Positions 1 to 10,825 of a DNA stretch of 64,000 bases are shown here, in pieces (the stretch's first letter is position 1; each line of letters begins with the position of its first letter). A model generated the notes under the pieces. The model ran no database searches. It saw only the letters and a program-made list of their open reading frames with translations, and was not told the DNA's origin. The position numbers and the translations under genes were made by a program. This stretch comes from Streptomonospora sp. PA3 (lineage in GTDB: Bacteria > Actinomycetota > Actinomycetes > Streptosporangiales > Streptosporangiaceae): positions 1 to 64,000 of the forward strand of contig NZ_VTZW01000002.1 of assembly GCF_009728995.1 (NCBI RefSeq). Direction: 5' to 3'.

Positions 1-198
1 ACCCCGCCATGCGACAGGGCGTCCTATCCGGTATTAGACCGGGTTTCCCCGGCTTATCCCGGAGTCGGGGGCAGGTTGCTCACGTGTTACTCACCCGTTC
101 GCCGCTCGTGTACCCCGAAGGGCCTTACCGCTCGACTTGCATGTGTTAAGCACGCCGCCAGCGTTCGTCCTGAGCCAGGATCAAACTCTCCATCAAAG
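1..198 (-). rRNA. rrs: 16S ribosomal RNA, 5' end only (partial)
   Basis: Read on the minus strand, this stretch gives the universal 16S start GAGTTTGATCCTGGCTCAG followed by the GACGAACGCTGGCGGCGTG block and an actinobacterial V1/V2 region. The gene continues beyond the left edge of the window, so only about 200 nt of the 5' end are present. The exact mature 5' end (near 198) is estimated from the usual distance to the GAGTTTGATC block. Confidence 0.97.
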
Positions 199-326
199 GT
201 CTGAACCCTGACACGACCCGGAAAAACCCACCCGACCGCGCAAACCGCGACCGAGAGGCGAACCCGGGCCCATCAAAGGAACCCCGGAACCACACCCCAT
301 ACAGGAGGGCTGGTCCCACGGGGCCA

Positions 327-372
327 AAACAAACTTGGCACAAAGTTGAACACGCGCTGTTGAGTTCTCAAG
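327..372 (-). promoter_or_regulatory. rRNA operon leader with antitermination/processing motifs
   Basis: On the minus strand upstream of the 16S gene the sequence carries TTGAGAACTCAACAG (358-372) followed by GCCAAGTTTGTTTT (about 327-340). These two blocks are the conserved leader elements of actinobacterial rrn operons, associated with antitermination and rRNA processing. The call rests on motif recognition and the position about 130-170 nt ahead of the 16S 5' end. Confidence 0.75.
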
Positions 373-1032
373 AAGCAACCGCTCATCCGGCACAAGCCCC
401 AACCCGCCAACCGGCAGGCTCCCCAGGCTCTTCCCAAGAGACGGAATCTCCCCGCGGACCCGAACCCCGTTCCCGGTGAAATCCCGGGGCGGGAACCGAT
501 CCGCTGTGTTATGCCTTCACGTTATCAGGACCCCCGCAAACCCACCAAATCGCGGTGAATTTCCAGAAACCCGATACATCCGCGCAATTCCCACCGCATC
601 CGGCGGGCAGGAATCAATCCTGCCATACGGAATCCGGTGAACGAACCAAACGGATGCGGTCCGAACCGTCGAGCGACGGTCGAGGACCGGGTGAAGGCCG
701 CCTCGCGGAGCCCAGCACAATCGGCCGGGCCGCAGCGGCTCGACCGACTATAGCCGTCTTCCGCGCAGACGCCAACTCGCAGGAGGCCCGATTTTCCGTC
801 CGATCGGGCGGCGGCACGGGATGTTTGGGGAGGTTCCGCTCGGGCGAGAGCCCTTATGACGGCCTTCAGTCGTCCTCTCCGAAACCGGAAGGACACCCGT
901 GCGCTGGGGAAACTCCATTGAAGGCCCTGCTGGGCGCCGAAGCGGCGCCGGTGCCCGCCGCCCGCCGGCGCCGCGGTTGTGGTCCTGCTCACCGATCCGA
1001 GGCGGCTTCGAGGCAACCGCGGGAGACGAACA
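373..1032. other. Intergenic region between rrn leader and HAD gene; no gene seen
   Basis: This stretch lies between two divergently transcribed units, the 16S leader on the minus strand and the HAD hydrolase on the plus strand. It should contain the rrn promoters, and an AT-richer patch at about 505-600 is a candidate, but I could not identify a clean -10/-35 pair. Open frames here are low-complexity arginine/alanine/proline translations with no recognisable domain. Confidence 0.5.
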
Positions 1033-1716
1033 ATGGCCGTTCATCCCTTCCATCCCTACGCCGTCGCCTTCGACGTTCTGGAGACGCTGATCGATCTGGA
1101 TCCGCTCGGTCGGCGCTTCACGGACGCCGGCCAGCCGGCGGAGCTGCTGCGGCCGTGGTTTCTGCGCGCTCAGCGCGACTGCATGGCCCTGGCGCTGAGC
1201 GGAGACCTGCGTCCCTTCCCGGAGGTGGCCCGGCAGGCGCTGCGGACCGCGTCCGGCAACACGGTCTCCGAGGACGAGATCACCCACATCCTCGACGGAT
1301 TCGGCGAGCTTCCGGCACATCCCGACGCAGAGCCGGCCATGCGCAGACTGCACGAAGCCGGAGTGCGCATCGGCTGCCTGACTCAAGGCAGCCGGGCCGC
1401 GACCACGGCGTTCCTCGCGTCCTCGGGCCTGGACCGCTTCGTCGAGGCGGTGGTCACCGCTGAGGAGGCCGGCGTGTGGAAGCCCGCCGCCGGGGTGTAC
1501 CGCGCGGCCGCCGAGGCGCTGGAGACTCCGCCGGAGCACATGGCCCTCGTCGCCGTGCACGCCTGGGACTGCCACGGCGCCAAACGTGCGGGGTGCCTGT
1601 CCGGTTGGTGCCGCCGACTCGAAGGGGAGTACGGCGACGTGTTCGCTCCGCCCGACGCCACGGGCGACACCCTCGCCGACGTCGCCACCGGCCTGCTGGA
1701 GCTCACGTCGGCCTGA
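1033..1716 (+). CDS. HAD-superfamily hydrolase, haloacid dehalogenase type II-like
   Basis: This 227-residue protein has the motif order of L-2-haloacid dehalogenase-type HAD enzymes. The nucleophile Asp sits in AFDVLETLIDLD near residue 12. The motif II Thr is in LTQGS, the motif III Lys in EAGVWKPAAGVY, and the motif IV region reads VAVHAWDCHGAKRAG. Such enzymes act on small organic halides or phosphates through an aspartyl intermediate in the cytosol; the substrate here is unknown. The ATG at 1033 is preferred over the upstream one at 979 because GGGAGA lies 6-7 nt before it and the family normally begins just before the nucleophile. It stands alone, divergent from the rRNA operon. Confidence 0.85.
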   Translation: MAVHPFHPYAVAFDVLETLIDLDPLGRRFTDAGQPAELLRPWFLRAQRDCMALALSGDLRPFPEVARQALRTASGNTVSEDEITHILDGFGELPAHPDAEPAMRRLHEAGVRIGCLTQGSRAATTAFLASSGLDRFVEAVVTAEEAGVWKPAAGVYRAAAEALETPPEHMALVAVHAWDCHGAKRAGCLSGWCRRLEGEYGDVFAPPDATGDTLADVATGLLELTSA

Positions 1717-1834
1717 CGCGCGGCCCGCTCGCCGGCGGCGCCCCCCGGCAGCTGGCCGGCGGTACCGCTCCGGCTCCGGCCGTGCCCGCGACTGCCCAGC
1801 GGGAGAGCGGCGGGTGCCTCGGTACCGCCGCCGG

Positions 1835-2308
1835 TCAGGTCAGCAGCCGGGCGGCGCCGGTGCCGGGGGCGGCGTAGAGCCACTCCACCTCCAGCTCGAC
1901 GACGGCCAGGCCCGCGGTGGGGAAGGAGTCCAGCGGGTCGTCGGGCATGAACGCGGCGACCAGTTGCGCCATGGTGGGGTTGTGCCCCACGACCAGTAGG
2001 TTCTGCACGTCGGGATCGGTCCGCGACACCAGCTCCAGCACCGCGGGGACGTCGGCGCTGTAGAGGTCGCGCTCCTGTTCGACGGCAGGGGAGTTCGGGA
2101 AGGCATCGGCGACGAGTTCGGCGGTCTCCCGGGCGCGAAGCGCCGTCGAGCACAGGACGTGGTCGGGGAACAGGCCGCCCGAGGCGAGGTGGGCACCCGC
2201 CGCGCGCGCCTGCTCGCGGCCCTGAGCGGTCAGCGGACGCTCGTGGTCCGAGCCGTCGATCAGCGGCTCGGCCTGGGCGTGCCGGAGCACGATCAGTCGT
2301 TTGGTCAT
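1835..2308 (-). CDS. sixA: SixA-type phosphohistidine phosphatase (histidine phosphatase family)
   Basis: The 157-residue protein begins TKRLIVLRHAQAEP, with the RHA variant of the RHG catalytic motif typical of SixA. The second conserved His is in LLVVGHNPTMAQLVAAF, and the CSTALRARETAELV segment is also diagnostic. The family removes phosphate from phosphohistidine or small phospho-substrates in the cytosol. The ATG at 2308 overlaps the stop of the small membrane peptide gene upstream by the four bases ATGA, which fixes the start and implies translational coupling. A long open frame running on upstream in the same frame is antisense-type shadow of hppA and is not part of this protein. Confidence 0.9.
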   Translation of the reverse strand: MTKRLIVLRHAQAEPLIDGSDHERPLTAQGREQARAAGAHLASGGLFPDHVLCSTALRARETAELVADAFPNSPAVEQERDLYSADVPAVLELVSRTDPDVQNLLVVGHNPTMAQLVAAFMPDDPLDSFPTAGLAVVELEVEWLYAAPGTGAARLLT

Positions 2309-2397
2309 GGCGACAGCACCGTGGCCACGATCGCGATCAACGCCATGAAGCCGAGCATGGCTCCCACGATGGCGGCCAGCCCTTTCATTCCTGACAA
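2305..2397 (-). CDS. Small single-span membrane peptide (SGM_5486-like), too short for usual gene calls
   Basis: The frame encodes 30 residues from a TTG at 2397 (GGAGGG lies 10 nt upstream) or 27 residues from the ATG at 2388. The peptide is one hydrophobic helix ending in the residues IAIVATVLSP. The layout and the I-A-T-x-x-SP ending resemble the small actinobacterial proteins annotated as SGM_5486 family transporter-associated, which also sit beside a SixA phosphatase. Its TGA overlaps the sixA ATG. The role is unknown; it would sit in the cytoplasmic membrane. The family link is from memory. Confidence 0.6.
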   Translation of the reverse strand: MSGMKGLAAIVGAMLGFMALIAIVATVLSP

Positions 2398-2520
2398 CGG
2401 GTGACTTCCCTCCGCGCGGTCCTTCGCCGCTTAGCCTAGGGGGTCGCCGACACTGTACGCGGCGGCCTCGGCACCGACGGCCGCCCGCACCGCCAAGCAG
2501 GCTTCGACCTGGCAGAACGA

Positions 2521-2564
2521 GGGGCGCGGGCGCCCGGCCGAGTCGAGCCGGGCACCCGCGCCCC
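2521..2564 (-). terminator. Hairpin terminator after hppA
   Basis: An inverted repeat with 18-bp arms (GGGGCGCGGGCGCCCGGC and its near-complement, one mismatch) surrounds an 8-nt loop just beyond the hppA stop. There is no clear U-tract, as is common for high-GC actinobacterial terminators. Confidence 0.65.
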
Positions 2565-2583
2565 AGTGTCGCGGAGGCCGGTG

Positions 2584-5040
2584 TCACTCCTCGCGGCCGC
2601 CGTCGGCGGCGCGCGCCTCCTCCTTGCGTTCGGACTCCTCGGTGGCGGGGGCGGAGCCGTCGGCGGCCGGGTCGGCCGTCTGCTCGGCGGAGCCCAGCTC
2701 CGCGCTCCCGTCGTTCTCGGCGGAGCCCGCCTCGGGGCCGCCGCCCTGCTCGGCGGGGCGGTCCGGGGCGCCCGCGTCGCCGCTGCGGCGCTTGGACCAC
2801 ACGATCGCGCCGACGATGGCGGCCACCGCGACCACGGTGACCCCCGCGCGCAGGAAGAAGCTGTCGGCGAACATCACGACGCTCGGCGCGATGATCAGTG
2901 CGACCAGGTTCATCACCTTGAGCAGCGGGTTGATGGCCGGGCCGGCGGTGTCCTTGAACGGGTCGCCGACCGTGTCGCCGATGACCGTGGCCTCGTGGGC
3001 CTCGGAGTGCTTGCCGCCGTGGTGGCCGTCCTCGACGAGCTTCTTGGCGTTGTCCCAGGCGCCGCCGGAGTTGGCGAGGAAGACCGCCATCAGGGCGCCG
3101 GCCGCGATCGCGCCGCCGAGGAAGGCCCCCAGCGGGGCGTAGCCGAGGGCGAAGCCGACCGCGATGGGCGTGAGCACCGCCAGCAGCCCCGGAGTGACCA
3201 GCTCGCGCAGCGAGTCCCGGGTGCAGATGTCCACGACGCGCGCGTACTCGGGCTTCTCCGTACCGTCCATGATGCCCGGGCGGTTGCGGAACTGCTCGCG
3301 CACCTCGACGACGACGCGCCCTGCCGCGCGGCCGACCGCCATGATCGCCAGGCCGGAGAACAGGAACACGACCGCGGCGCCGATGATCACGCCGACCAGC
3401 ACGTTGGGCTCGTCGATGGACAGGCTGAACGTGCCCGCGTCCTGCCCGATGGACGTGAGGGCCTCTTCGACCGCGGTGCGGAACGCGCCGAACAGCGCCG
3501 TTGCGGCGAGGACCGCGGTGGCGATGGCGATGCCCTTGGTGATGGCCTTGGTGGTGTTGCCCACGGCGTCGAGGCTGGTGAGCACGTCGGCGCCGCGGCC
3601 CTCGACGTCCCCCGACATCTCGGCGATGCCCTGGGCGTTGTCGGACACCGGGCCGAAGGTGTCCATCGCGACGATGACGCCGACCGTGGTCAGCAGGCCG
3701 GTGCCCGCCAGGGCCACCGCGAACAGGCTCAGCGTCACCGAAGCGCTGCCGACGAGGAAGGCGGCGTAGACGGCGCCGGCGATGAGCACCGCCGAGTAGA
3801 CGGCCGACTCCAGGCCCACGGAGACGCCCGAGAGGATCACGGTGGCCGCGCCGGTTTCGGAGCTTTCGCCGATGTCCTTGACGGGGCGCCTGTCGGTTTC
3901 GGTGAAGTAGCCGGTCAGCAGTTGGATGGCGGCCGCCAGCACGAGGCCGATGAGCACGGCCCCGACGGCCACGAACCGCGGGTCGCCCGGCAGGGCCTGC
4001 ATCTCCTCGCTGATGCCGGTGAGGCCGGAGAAGCTGCTGGGCAGGTAGGCGAACGCGGTGACGGTGACCAGCACGGCGGAGATGACGGCGGAGACGAAGA
4101 AGCCGCGGTTGATCGCCGACATCGCCGTCTTGTCGCGGGAGCGCGGGGCGACGATGAAGATGCCGATGATGGCGGTGATCACACCGATCATGGGCACCAG
4201 CAGCGGGAAGACCAGGCCCTCGACGCCGAACGCGACGCGGCCGAGGATGAGCGAGGCGACGAGGACGACGGCGTAGGACTCGAAGAGGTCGGCGGCCATG
4301 CCGGCGCAGTCGCCGACGTTGTCGCCCACGTTGTCGGCGATGGTCGCGGCGTTGCGGGGGTCGTCCTCGGGGATGCCCTGCTCGACCTTGCCGACGAGGT
4401 CGGCGCCGACGTCGGCGGCCTTGGTGAAGATGCCGCCGCCGACACGCATGAACATCGCGAGCAGGGCCGCGCCGAAGCCGAAGCCCTCCAGGACGTTGGG
4501 CGCGTCGCCGCGGTAGAGGAGGACGACGACGGCGGCGCCCAGCAGGCCCAGGCCGACGGTGAACATGCCGGCGACGCCGCCGGTGCGGAAGGCGATCCGC
4601 ATCGCGGCGTGCTCTCCGGCCTCGCCGCCTTCCCGGGCGGCCGCGGCGACGCGGACGTTGCCGCGCACGGCCAGCCACATGCCGATGAAGCCGGTCAGGG
4701 CGGAGAAGCCGGCGCCGAGGGCGAAGAACACCGATCGTCCGATCCGCACCGCGAGATCGTCGGCCGGCAGCAGCAACAGCAGCAGCGGGATGACGATGAC
4801 GAATACGGCCAGGGTGCGGAACTGGCGTTTGAGGTAGGCCGCCGCTCCTTCCTGGACGGCACGCGCGATGTTCTGCATCCGCTCGGTGCCCTGGCCTGCG
4901 GCGAGAACTTCACGGACCAGCCATCCGGCGACGGCGAGCGCGAGGAGCGCGACCGCCAGCACGACGACGACCAGCGTGAAATTCATGCCGTCCAAGGCCA
5001 GGGCCGGGCCGCCATCGGCGGCTTGGGTGAGCCCAGACAA
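2584..5040 (-). CDS. hppA: Membrane-bound proton-translocating pyrophosphatase (K+-independent)
   Basis: This 818-residue polytopic membrane protein couples pyrophosphate hydrolysis to proton export. The PPi-binding signature DVGADLVGKVE lies at residues 210-220 and is followed by the acidic ADNVGDNVGDCAGMAADLFE block. A second acidic cluster occurs near the C-terminus (GDTVGDPFKDTAGPAINPL). Residues 494-499 are GNTTKA; the lysine in this position marks the potassium-independent H+-pumping subclass. About 16 transmembrane segments are visible. After the last helix an acidic, alanine/glutamate/serine-rich tail of roughly 80 residues (from about 740) is longer than in typical homologues and looks disordered. 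The gene is monocistronic, with a hairpin downstream. Confidence 0.97.
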   Translation of the reverse strand: MSGLTQAADGGPALALDGMNFTLVVVVLAVALLALAVAGWLVREVLAAGQGTERMQNIARAVQEGAAAYLKRQFRTLAVFVIVIPLLLLLLPADDLAVRIGRSVFFALGAGFSALTGFIGMWLAVRGNVRVAAAAREGGEAGEHAAMRIAFRTGGVAGMFTVGLGLLGAAVVVLLYRGDAPNVLEGFGFGAALLAMFMRVGGGIFTKAADVGADLVGKVEQGIPEDDPRNAATIADNVGDNVGDCAGMAADLFESYAVVLVASLILGRVAFGVEGLVFPLLVPMIGVITAIIGIFIVAPRSRDKTAMSAINRGFFVSAVISAVLVTVTAFAYLPSSFSGLTGISEEMQALPGDPRFVAVGAVLIGLVLAAAIQLLTGYFTETDRRPVKDIGESSETGAATVILSGVSVGLESAVYSAVLIAGAVYAAFLVGSASVTLSLFAVALAGTGLLTTVGVIVAMDTFGPVSDNAQGIAEMSGDVEGRGADVLTSLDAVGNTTKAITKGIAIATAVLAATALFGAFRTAVEEALTSIGQDAGTFSLSIDEPNVLVGVIIGAAVVFLFSGLAIMAVGRAAGRVVVEVREQFRNRPGIMDGTEKPEYARVVDICTRDSLRELVTPGLLAVLTPIAVGFALGYAPLGAFLGGAIAAGALMAVFLANSGGAWDNAKKLVEDGHHGGKHSEAHEATVIGDTVGDPFKDTAGPAINPLLKVMNLVALIIAPSVVMFADSFFLRAGVTVVAVAAIVGAIVWSKRRSGDAGAPDRPAEQGGGPEAGSAENDGSAELGSAEQTADPAADGSAPATEESERKEEARAADGGREE

Positions 5041-5658
5041 TCCGTCCTCCTAGAGACGGGCACGTTTTGGCCCCCGCGGGGTCGTGCGGCCGCCTCCCAA
5101 CCTGTCACCAGGCCCGACGGCACGCCCGGCAGGGTCCTGCGGGTGCCACCAACACGGTTGCGTTCGCCGTTTCGCTGGGTCCAGCGAGAACGGTGTCCGG
5201 GGATTCTACGCACCGGTATGGCAAAACGTGAGCGCGGGTCGGGGAGTTCGCCTTCCCCGCGCGGATATGTGATCGCAAAGTGATCTGAGAATGCGGATCT
5301 TCCGCGGGAATACCCGCCTTCCTTACATTTTACGCAAAAGGATATTAAAGTGATTAATCGGCGTAAAACACACATAAAGGCAGGAAGACGGCGATAGAGC
5401 GCGGTTCTGCGGCGGCTCAGGACGCGCGCGGCCGACCGGCGGAGCGTCTCGCGGTCGTGCGGGAGCCGCGCGCTCCTGCCGAGCTGCGCGGCGCTGGAAG
5501 CGGGGGCCGGGGCCGCGGTGCGGCGGGCCGTCCCGTCTGCTCTCAGCCAACCGCATCGGGAACCGGCGCCGCCACCGTTTCGGCACGGATGTGTCGCAGG
5601 GCACGCCCGGCGGGTGCTGCTCGGGGCCGCGGGGGCCGCCCGTCCACCGGCGCCGGGA
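5041..5658. other. Intergenic region upstream of hppA; no gene seen
   Basis: About 620 bases separate hppA from the GNAT gene. Positions 5280-5395 form a distinctly AT-rich island (for example CAAAAGGATATTAAAGTGAT) in an otherwise very GC-rich context, which suits a promoter region for hppA. Open frames here are compositionally biased and show no domain. Confidence 0.5.
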
Positions 5659-6210
5659 TCAGGGCCGGAGGTCGCGGCTCCAGCGGAGCTCGCCGTCGCT
5701 CCGCTCTGCGGTCGGAGCCAGGCCGGCGGCGGTCGCGACCGCGGCCGATGCGCTGTTGGCCGGGTGGATGTGGGCGATCACCCTCCGCACGTTCCTGCGC
5801 TGGAGCCAGGCCACAAGCGCCCGGGCCGCTTCGCTCGCGATGCCGCGCTGCTGCCATGCGGTGCCCACCATCCAGGCGACCTCGGCGCCGGCGCCGCGCT
5901 CCCCGGCCGACACGGTCGCCTGGACGGTCCCCGTGAGGCAGGAGGAGGAACGCAGCACGATCACCCAGGTCAGCCACGACACGGCCGGATCAGGCGATCC
6001 GGCGAGGCGGCGCCGGTACCGCGCGCGCAGCTCCGCCGGAGTGTCCGGGGTTCCGCCGATGAAGGCGTGGAGGGCCGGATCGGACAGGACCGCGGCCATC
6101 TCCGCCGCGTGTTCGAGCCGCAACGGGGACAGGTCCAGACGCTGCGTGCCGATCGCCTCGGGCTCCAGGACGCCCGCCTGCGACGTCCGCGGGGGCGTGT
6201 CCCCTGCCAC
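5659..6210 (-). CDS. GNAT-family N-acetyltransferase (RimJ/RimL type)
   Basis: The 183-residue product has the GNAT layout: an N-terminal strand with IGTQRLDLSPLRLEHAAEM, the acetyl-CoA binding region AEVAWMVGTAWQQRGIASEAARALVAWL (Q/R-x-x-G-x-A), and a C-terminal HPANSASAAVATAAGL segment typical of the RimJ/RimL-like subgroup. It would acetylate an amine on a protein or metabolite in the cytosol; the substrate is unknown. I chose the GTG at 6210, 14 nt after the stop of the DUF309 gene, because the longer frame would run through that gene in a low-complexity reading. The two genes look like one operon. Confidence 0.8.
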   Translation of the reverse strand: MAGDTPPRTSQAGVLEPEAIGTQRLDLSPLRLEHAAEMAAVLSDPALHAFIGGTPDTPAELRARYRRRLAGSPDPAVSWLTWVIVLRSSSCLTGTVQATVSAGERGAGAEVAWMVGTAWQQRGIASEAARALVAWLQRRNVRRVIAHIHPANSASAAVATAAGLAPTAERSDGELRWSRDLRP

Positions 6211-6223
6211 GGGTGCCGCGGCC

Positions 6224-6895
6224 TCAGCCGCGGCGGGCGTCGCCGCGGCGCAGGCGCAGGCCGCTGGTGTCGATGGCCGGGGCGTCGCGGGCGATGTCGG
6301 GGCCGACGGGGCTCTGCGGATCCTCGGTGCTTTGCGCGGTCTCGCGCCCGCCCGGGCCGCCGGATCCGGCCGGGCCGACCGATCCGGCGTCGGCATCGGG
6401 TTCGTTGGGGTTCTGGGGGGTGTCGACCCGGTCCTCACCTTCCATGTGGTCCAGGTCCTCCAGCCGGTCGGCCACGGACCTGGCGAAAGCCGCGGCCCCG
6501 ACGGCGTCGACACCGTCGGGGGCCTCGGGGCCGTAGCCGACCACGCGTTCGGCGCCGCGGCGCAGCAGCCGTGCCGCCCCGACGCGGTTGCCGCGCTGGG
6601 CGTGGGTCAGGCCCACCGCGATCTGGGCGAGGCCCCGCCACAGCTCCCTGTCGGGTTCGGCGACCGACTTCCAGACGGCCTCCAGCACCTCGTGCGCGTG
6701 GAAGGCGTAGCCGTCGTCGAGCAGGCGCTGCGCCTCGTCGAGCCCTTCCTGAGGGGTGAACTCGGCGTCGTCGGGAATGCGCGGCACGCCCTCCGCGCCA
6801 TGGGGGAGCGGACGCCCGAAGCGGTCTCGCGGGCGCTGGTTCTGCGCCCTGCCCTGCGGGTTGCGGTCGCGTTCGGCCCACGCGGAGTCGCTCAT
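6224..6895 (-). CDS. DUF309 domain protein
   Basis: The 223-residue protein contains the DUF309 helical signature AQRLLDDGYAFHAHEVLEAVWK followed by LWRGLAQIAVGLTHAQRGN. An N-terminal RDRFGRPLPHGAEG segment is characteristic of actinobacterial members. DUF309 is a helical bundle of unknown biochemical role. The C-terminal 70 residues (from about 150) are a Gly/Pro/Glu-rich disordered tail. The ATG at 6895 is chosen because AGGAG lies about 9 nt before it. The GNAT gene follows after 14 nt. Confidence 0.85.
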   Translation of the reverse strand: MSDSAWAERDRNPQGRAQNQRPRDRFGRPLPHGAEGVPRIPDDAEFTPQEGLDEAQRLLDDGYAFHAHEVLEAVWKSVAEPDRELWRGLAQIAVGLTHAQRGNRVGAARLLRRGAERVVGYGPEAPDGVDAVGAAAFARSVADRLEDLDHMEGEDRVDTPQNPNEPDADAGSVGPAGSGGPGGRETAQSTEDPQSPVGPDIARDAPAIDTSGLRLRRGDARRG

Positions 6896-7021
6896 GCTCG
6901 CCGCTCCTGATCTACCGCTCCGACTGCCATTTGCACCGGTCGTGCTCTGCTGACCGCTGTGCCCATTGTGCACCCCGGTATGCGTGCCGGCGGGCAGGCG
7001 GGGGCGGGGTCTGCGGGGTGC

Positions 7022-7933
7022 TCAGGTCTCGGGTTCGGGGGCGGCCAGCCAGCCGAGCAGCGCGGGGTCGAACAGATCGGGGCGCTCCTGGTGCGGGAAG
7101 TGCCCGGCGCCCTCGATCAGGCGCCACCGGTAGGCGGCCTCGACGTAGCGGCTCGACCCCCGGGCCGCCGCGGGCAGCACGACGGGGTCGAGCGCGCCGT
7201 GGAGCTGCAGTGTCGGCGCCCCGACGGGGCGGCGCATCCGGCGCATGTAGCGGCCGCCGTCCGGGCGCAGCTGGGAGCGGAAGAGCCAGCGGTGGCACTC
7301 AAGGGAGCAGTGCGCGACTCCGGGGATCTGGAAGGCGTCGCGGCAGTGCCGCTCGGTCTCGGGATCGGGCCAGCCAGGCCGCGACCAGGCGCGGAGCATG
7401 TCGGCGACGTGCTGGGCGTCGTCGGCGACGAGGCGGCGCTCGGGCACCATCGGCAGCTGGAAGCCGAGCAGGTGGCGGCTCGCCCATCCTTGGCCGCGGG
7501 TGGCCATGGCCGCGCGCAGGCGCCGCGGGTGCGGCATGGACAGCACGGCCAGGCGCCGCACCGTCTTGGGGAAGTAGACCGCCATCGTCCAGCCCAGCAG
7601 GCCGCCGGTGGCGTGTCCGACGACGACCGCGTCGGCTTCGCCGAGCGCGCGGATCAGGCCGGCGGCGTCGGAGGCGAGAGTGATCAGGTCGTAGCCGCGC
7701 GGGGGTTTGTCGCTGGCTCCGTAGCCGCGCAGGTCGACGGCGACGGCGCGGTATCCGGCGCCGGCCAGTGCGCTCAGCTGGCCGTGCCAGGACCACCAGA
7801 ACTGCGGGAATCCGTGGAGCAGCAGAACCAGCGGCCCCTCGCCGGCCTCGACGATGTGGAACCGGGTGCCGGCCGCGCTCACGGTCCGGTGCGTCCAGGG
7901 GCCGTCGATCAGGACGGCCGTCTCGTCAGTCAC
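7022..7933 (-). CDS. Alpha/beta hydrolase, epoxide hydrolase/dehalogenase-like, nucleophile position is Ala
   Basis: The 303-residue protein has a full alpha/beta-hydrolase fold signature: oxyanion motif HGFPQFW at residues 40-46, DLRGYGASD at 68-75, a presumed acid Asp249 in LHGALDPV, and His278 in GAGHFPHQERP. The nucleophile elbow, normally GHDxGG in this actinobacterial group, reads GHATGG at 106-111, so residue 108 is Ala rather than Asp. This suggests loss of the usual hydrolytic chemistry or a non-enzymatic role. The gene follows the holin-like membrane protein by 22 nt, an arrangement I recall as common in actinobacteria near acetyl-CoA synthetase. Confidence 0.85.
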   Translation of the reverse strand: MTDETAVLIDGPWTHRTVSAAGTRFHIVEAGEGPLVLLLHGFPQFWWSWHGQLSALAGAGYRAVAVDLRGYGASDKPPRGYDLITLASDAAGLIRALGEADAVVVGHATGGLLGWTMAVYFPKTVRRLAVLSMPHPRRLRAAMATRGQGWASRHLLGFQLPMVPERRLVADDAQHVADMLRAWSRPGWPDPETERHCRDAFQIPGVAHCSLECHRWLFRSQLRPDGGRYMRRMRRPVGAPTLQLHGALDPVVLPAAARGSSRYVEAAYRWRLIEGAGHFPHQERPDLFDPALLGWLAAPEPET

Positions 7934-7955
7934 CGCTCACCGGGGCCGCAGCGGG

Positions 7956-8393
7956 TCAGCTGCCGGAGGAGCGGCCGCCGCCGCGGAACAGCGCCATCGA
8001 CTCGGCGATGGTGGCGCTGGTGCGCGGGAAGCCCTGGCGCTTGCGGAACTGGCGCAGGCCCAGGAAGCCGATGAGCCCGGCGAGCAGCAGGTATGCGGCG
8101 GTGACGATGAGGAAGGAGAGCCAGGGCGCCAGTCCCAGCGCCATGATGCCCAGGCCGATCGTGATCGCCACCAGGATGAGGAACATGTGGCCCAGCACCG
8201 CGGCGCCCATGGCGAGTCCGGCGCCCATGGCCATCTTCTGGACGTCGCGGGACAACTCCAGCTTCGCCAGCTGCAGTTCGAGGCCCACGAGGCGCTTGAC
8301 GCCGTCTTTGGCCTCGTCGACGAGTTCGCCCAGGGAGTGTTCGGCGGCGTCGAACTCCTCAGGCTCCTGGCCACCCGACCGGGTCTCGGGCAT
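7956..8393 (-). CDS. Phage holin family / DUF1469 membrane protein
   Basis: The 145-residue product has an acidic N-terminus, an amphipathic helix (LGELVDEAKDGVKRLVGLEL), then two strong transmembrane helices around residues 60-85 and 92-115, and a basic tail. This matches the actinobacterial Phage_holin_3_6/DUF1469 family, which is chromosomal and not evidence of a phage. ATG 8393 is preferred over 8441 because GGGAG lies 8 nt upstream. It is the first gene of a pair with the alpha/beta hydrolase. Its function is not established. Confidence 0.85.
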   Translation of the reverse strand: MPETRSGGQEPEEFDAAEHSLGELVDEAKDGVKRLVGLELQLAKLELSRDVQKMAMGAGLAMGAAVLGHMFLILVAITIGLGIMALGLAPWLSFLIVTAAYLLLAGLIGFLGLRQFRKRQGFPRTSATIAESMALFRGGGRSSGS

Positions 8394-8470
8394 GGAGACT
8401 GCTCCCTTCACTCGGCAGACGTCTTCAGCATCCTCGCACATCCCGCGTCACACGCGTTTCCACACGCCGC

Positions 8471-8508
8471 GTACAGCCCCGCGCCCGCCGCCGGGCGCGG
8501 GGTTGTAC
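8471..8508. terminator. Hairpin terminator between acsA and the holin-family gene
   Basis: An inverted repeat with 17-bp arms (GTACAGCCCCGCGCCCG with one G-T pair) and a 4-nt loop lies downstream of acsA. It is long, stable and has no U-tract. Confidence 0.65.
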
Positions 8509-8661
8509 AGGCGGAGGCTCCGGGGTGCAGCCGCCTCGGGGACCGGCACGCGCCCGGCCCGGTTCGGCCGGATGCGGGACCGGTCTGTCGAGGCGGCGGC
8601 ACGATCGGGCGACGCGCCGCCGCCAACACCGTGCTTGGGACACTGCCCGCCGTGAAGGCGG

Positions 8662-10641
<1,980 letters not shown>

Positions 10642-10825
10642 TGTTAAGTCTCCTTACTAATCCGGTCCCACAGAACATATCGTGTGGTGGACCCCACTTC
10701 ATCAACTGGTAGCGGCACATACAAGAGGCCGCTCCCGGGCTGTGGACGGGCGGTCACCCCTGGGGACGGGCGGTCCTTCCCGGGCCATGGACGGACATCG
10801 ATTACCCGTGAGTAGGGTTGATGGC

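Noticed and set aside
1835-4678. A 947-residue open frame on the minus strand running through hppA into sixA
   Set aside because: Only its last 157 codons (sixA) make sense. The rest is the out-of-frame reading of hppA, Arg/Gly-rich with no domain.
2566-5283. A 905-residue plus-strand open frame opposite hppA
   Set aside because: It is the antisense of a strongly recognised membrane pyrophosphatase and has high-GC shadow composition.
5518-6910. Two plus-strand frames of over 400 residues opposite the GNAT and DUF309 genes
   Set aside because: Both are antisense to genes with clear domains and are low-complexity.
7956-8393. Phage remnant because of the holin-family name
   Set aside because: The family is a common chromosomal actinobacterial membrane protein and no phage genes lie nearby.
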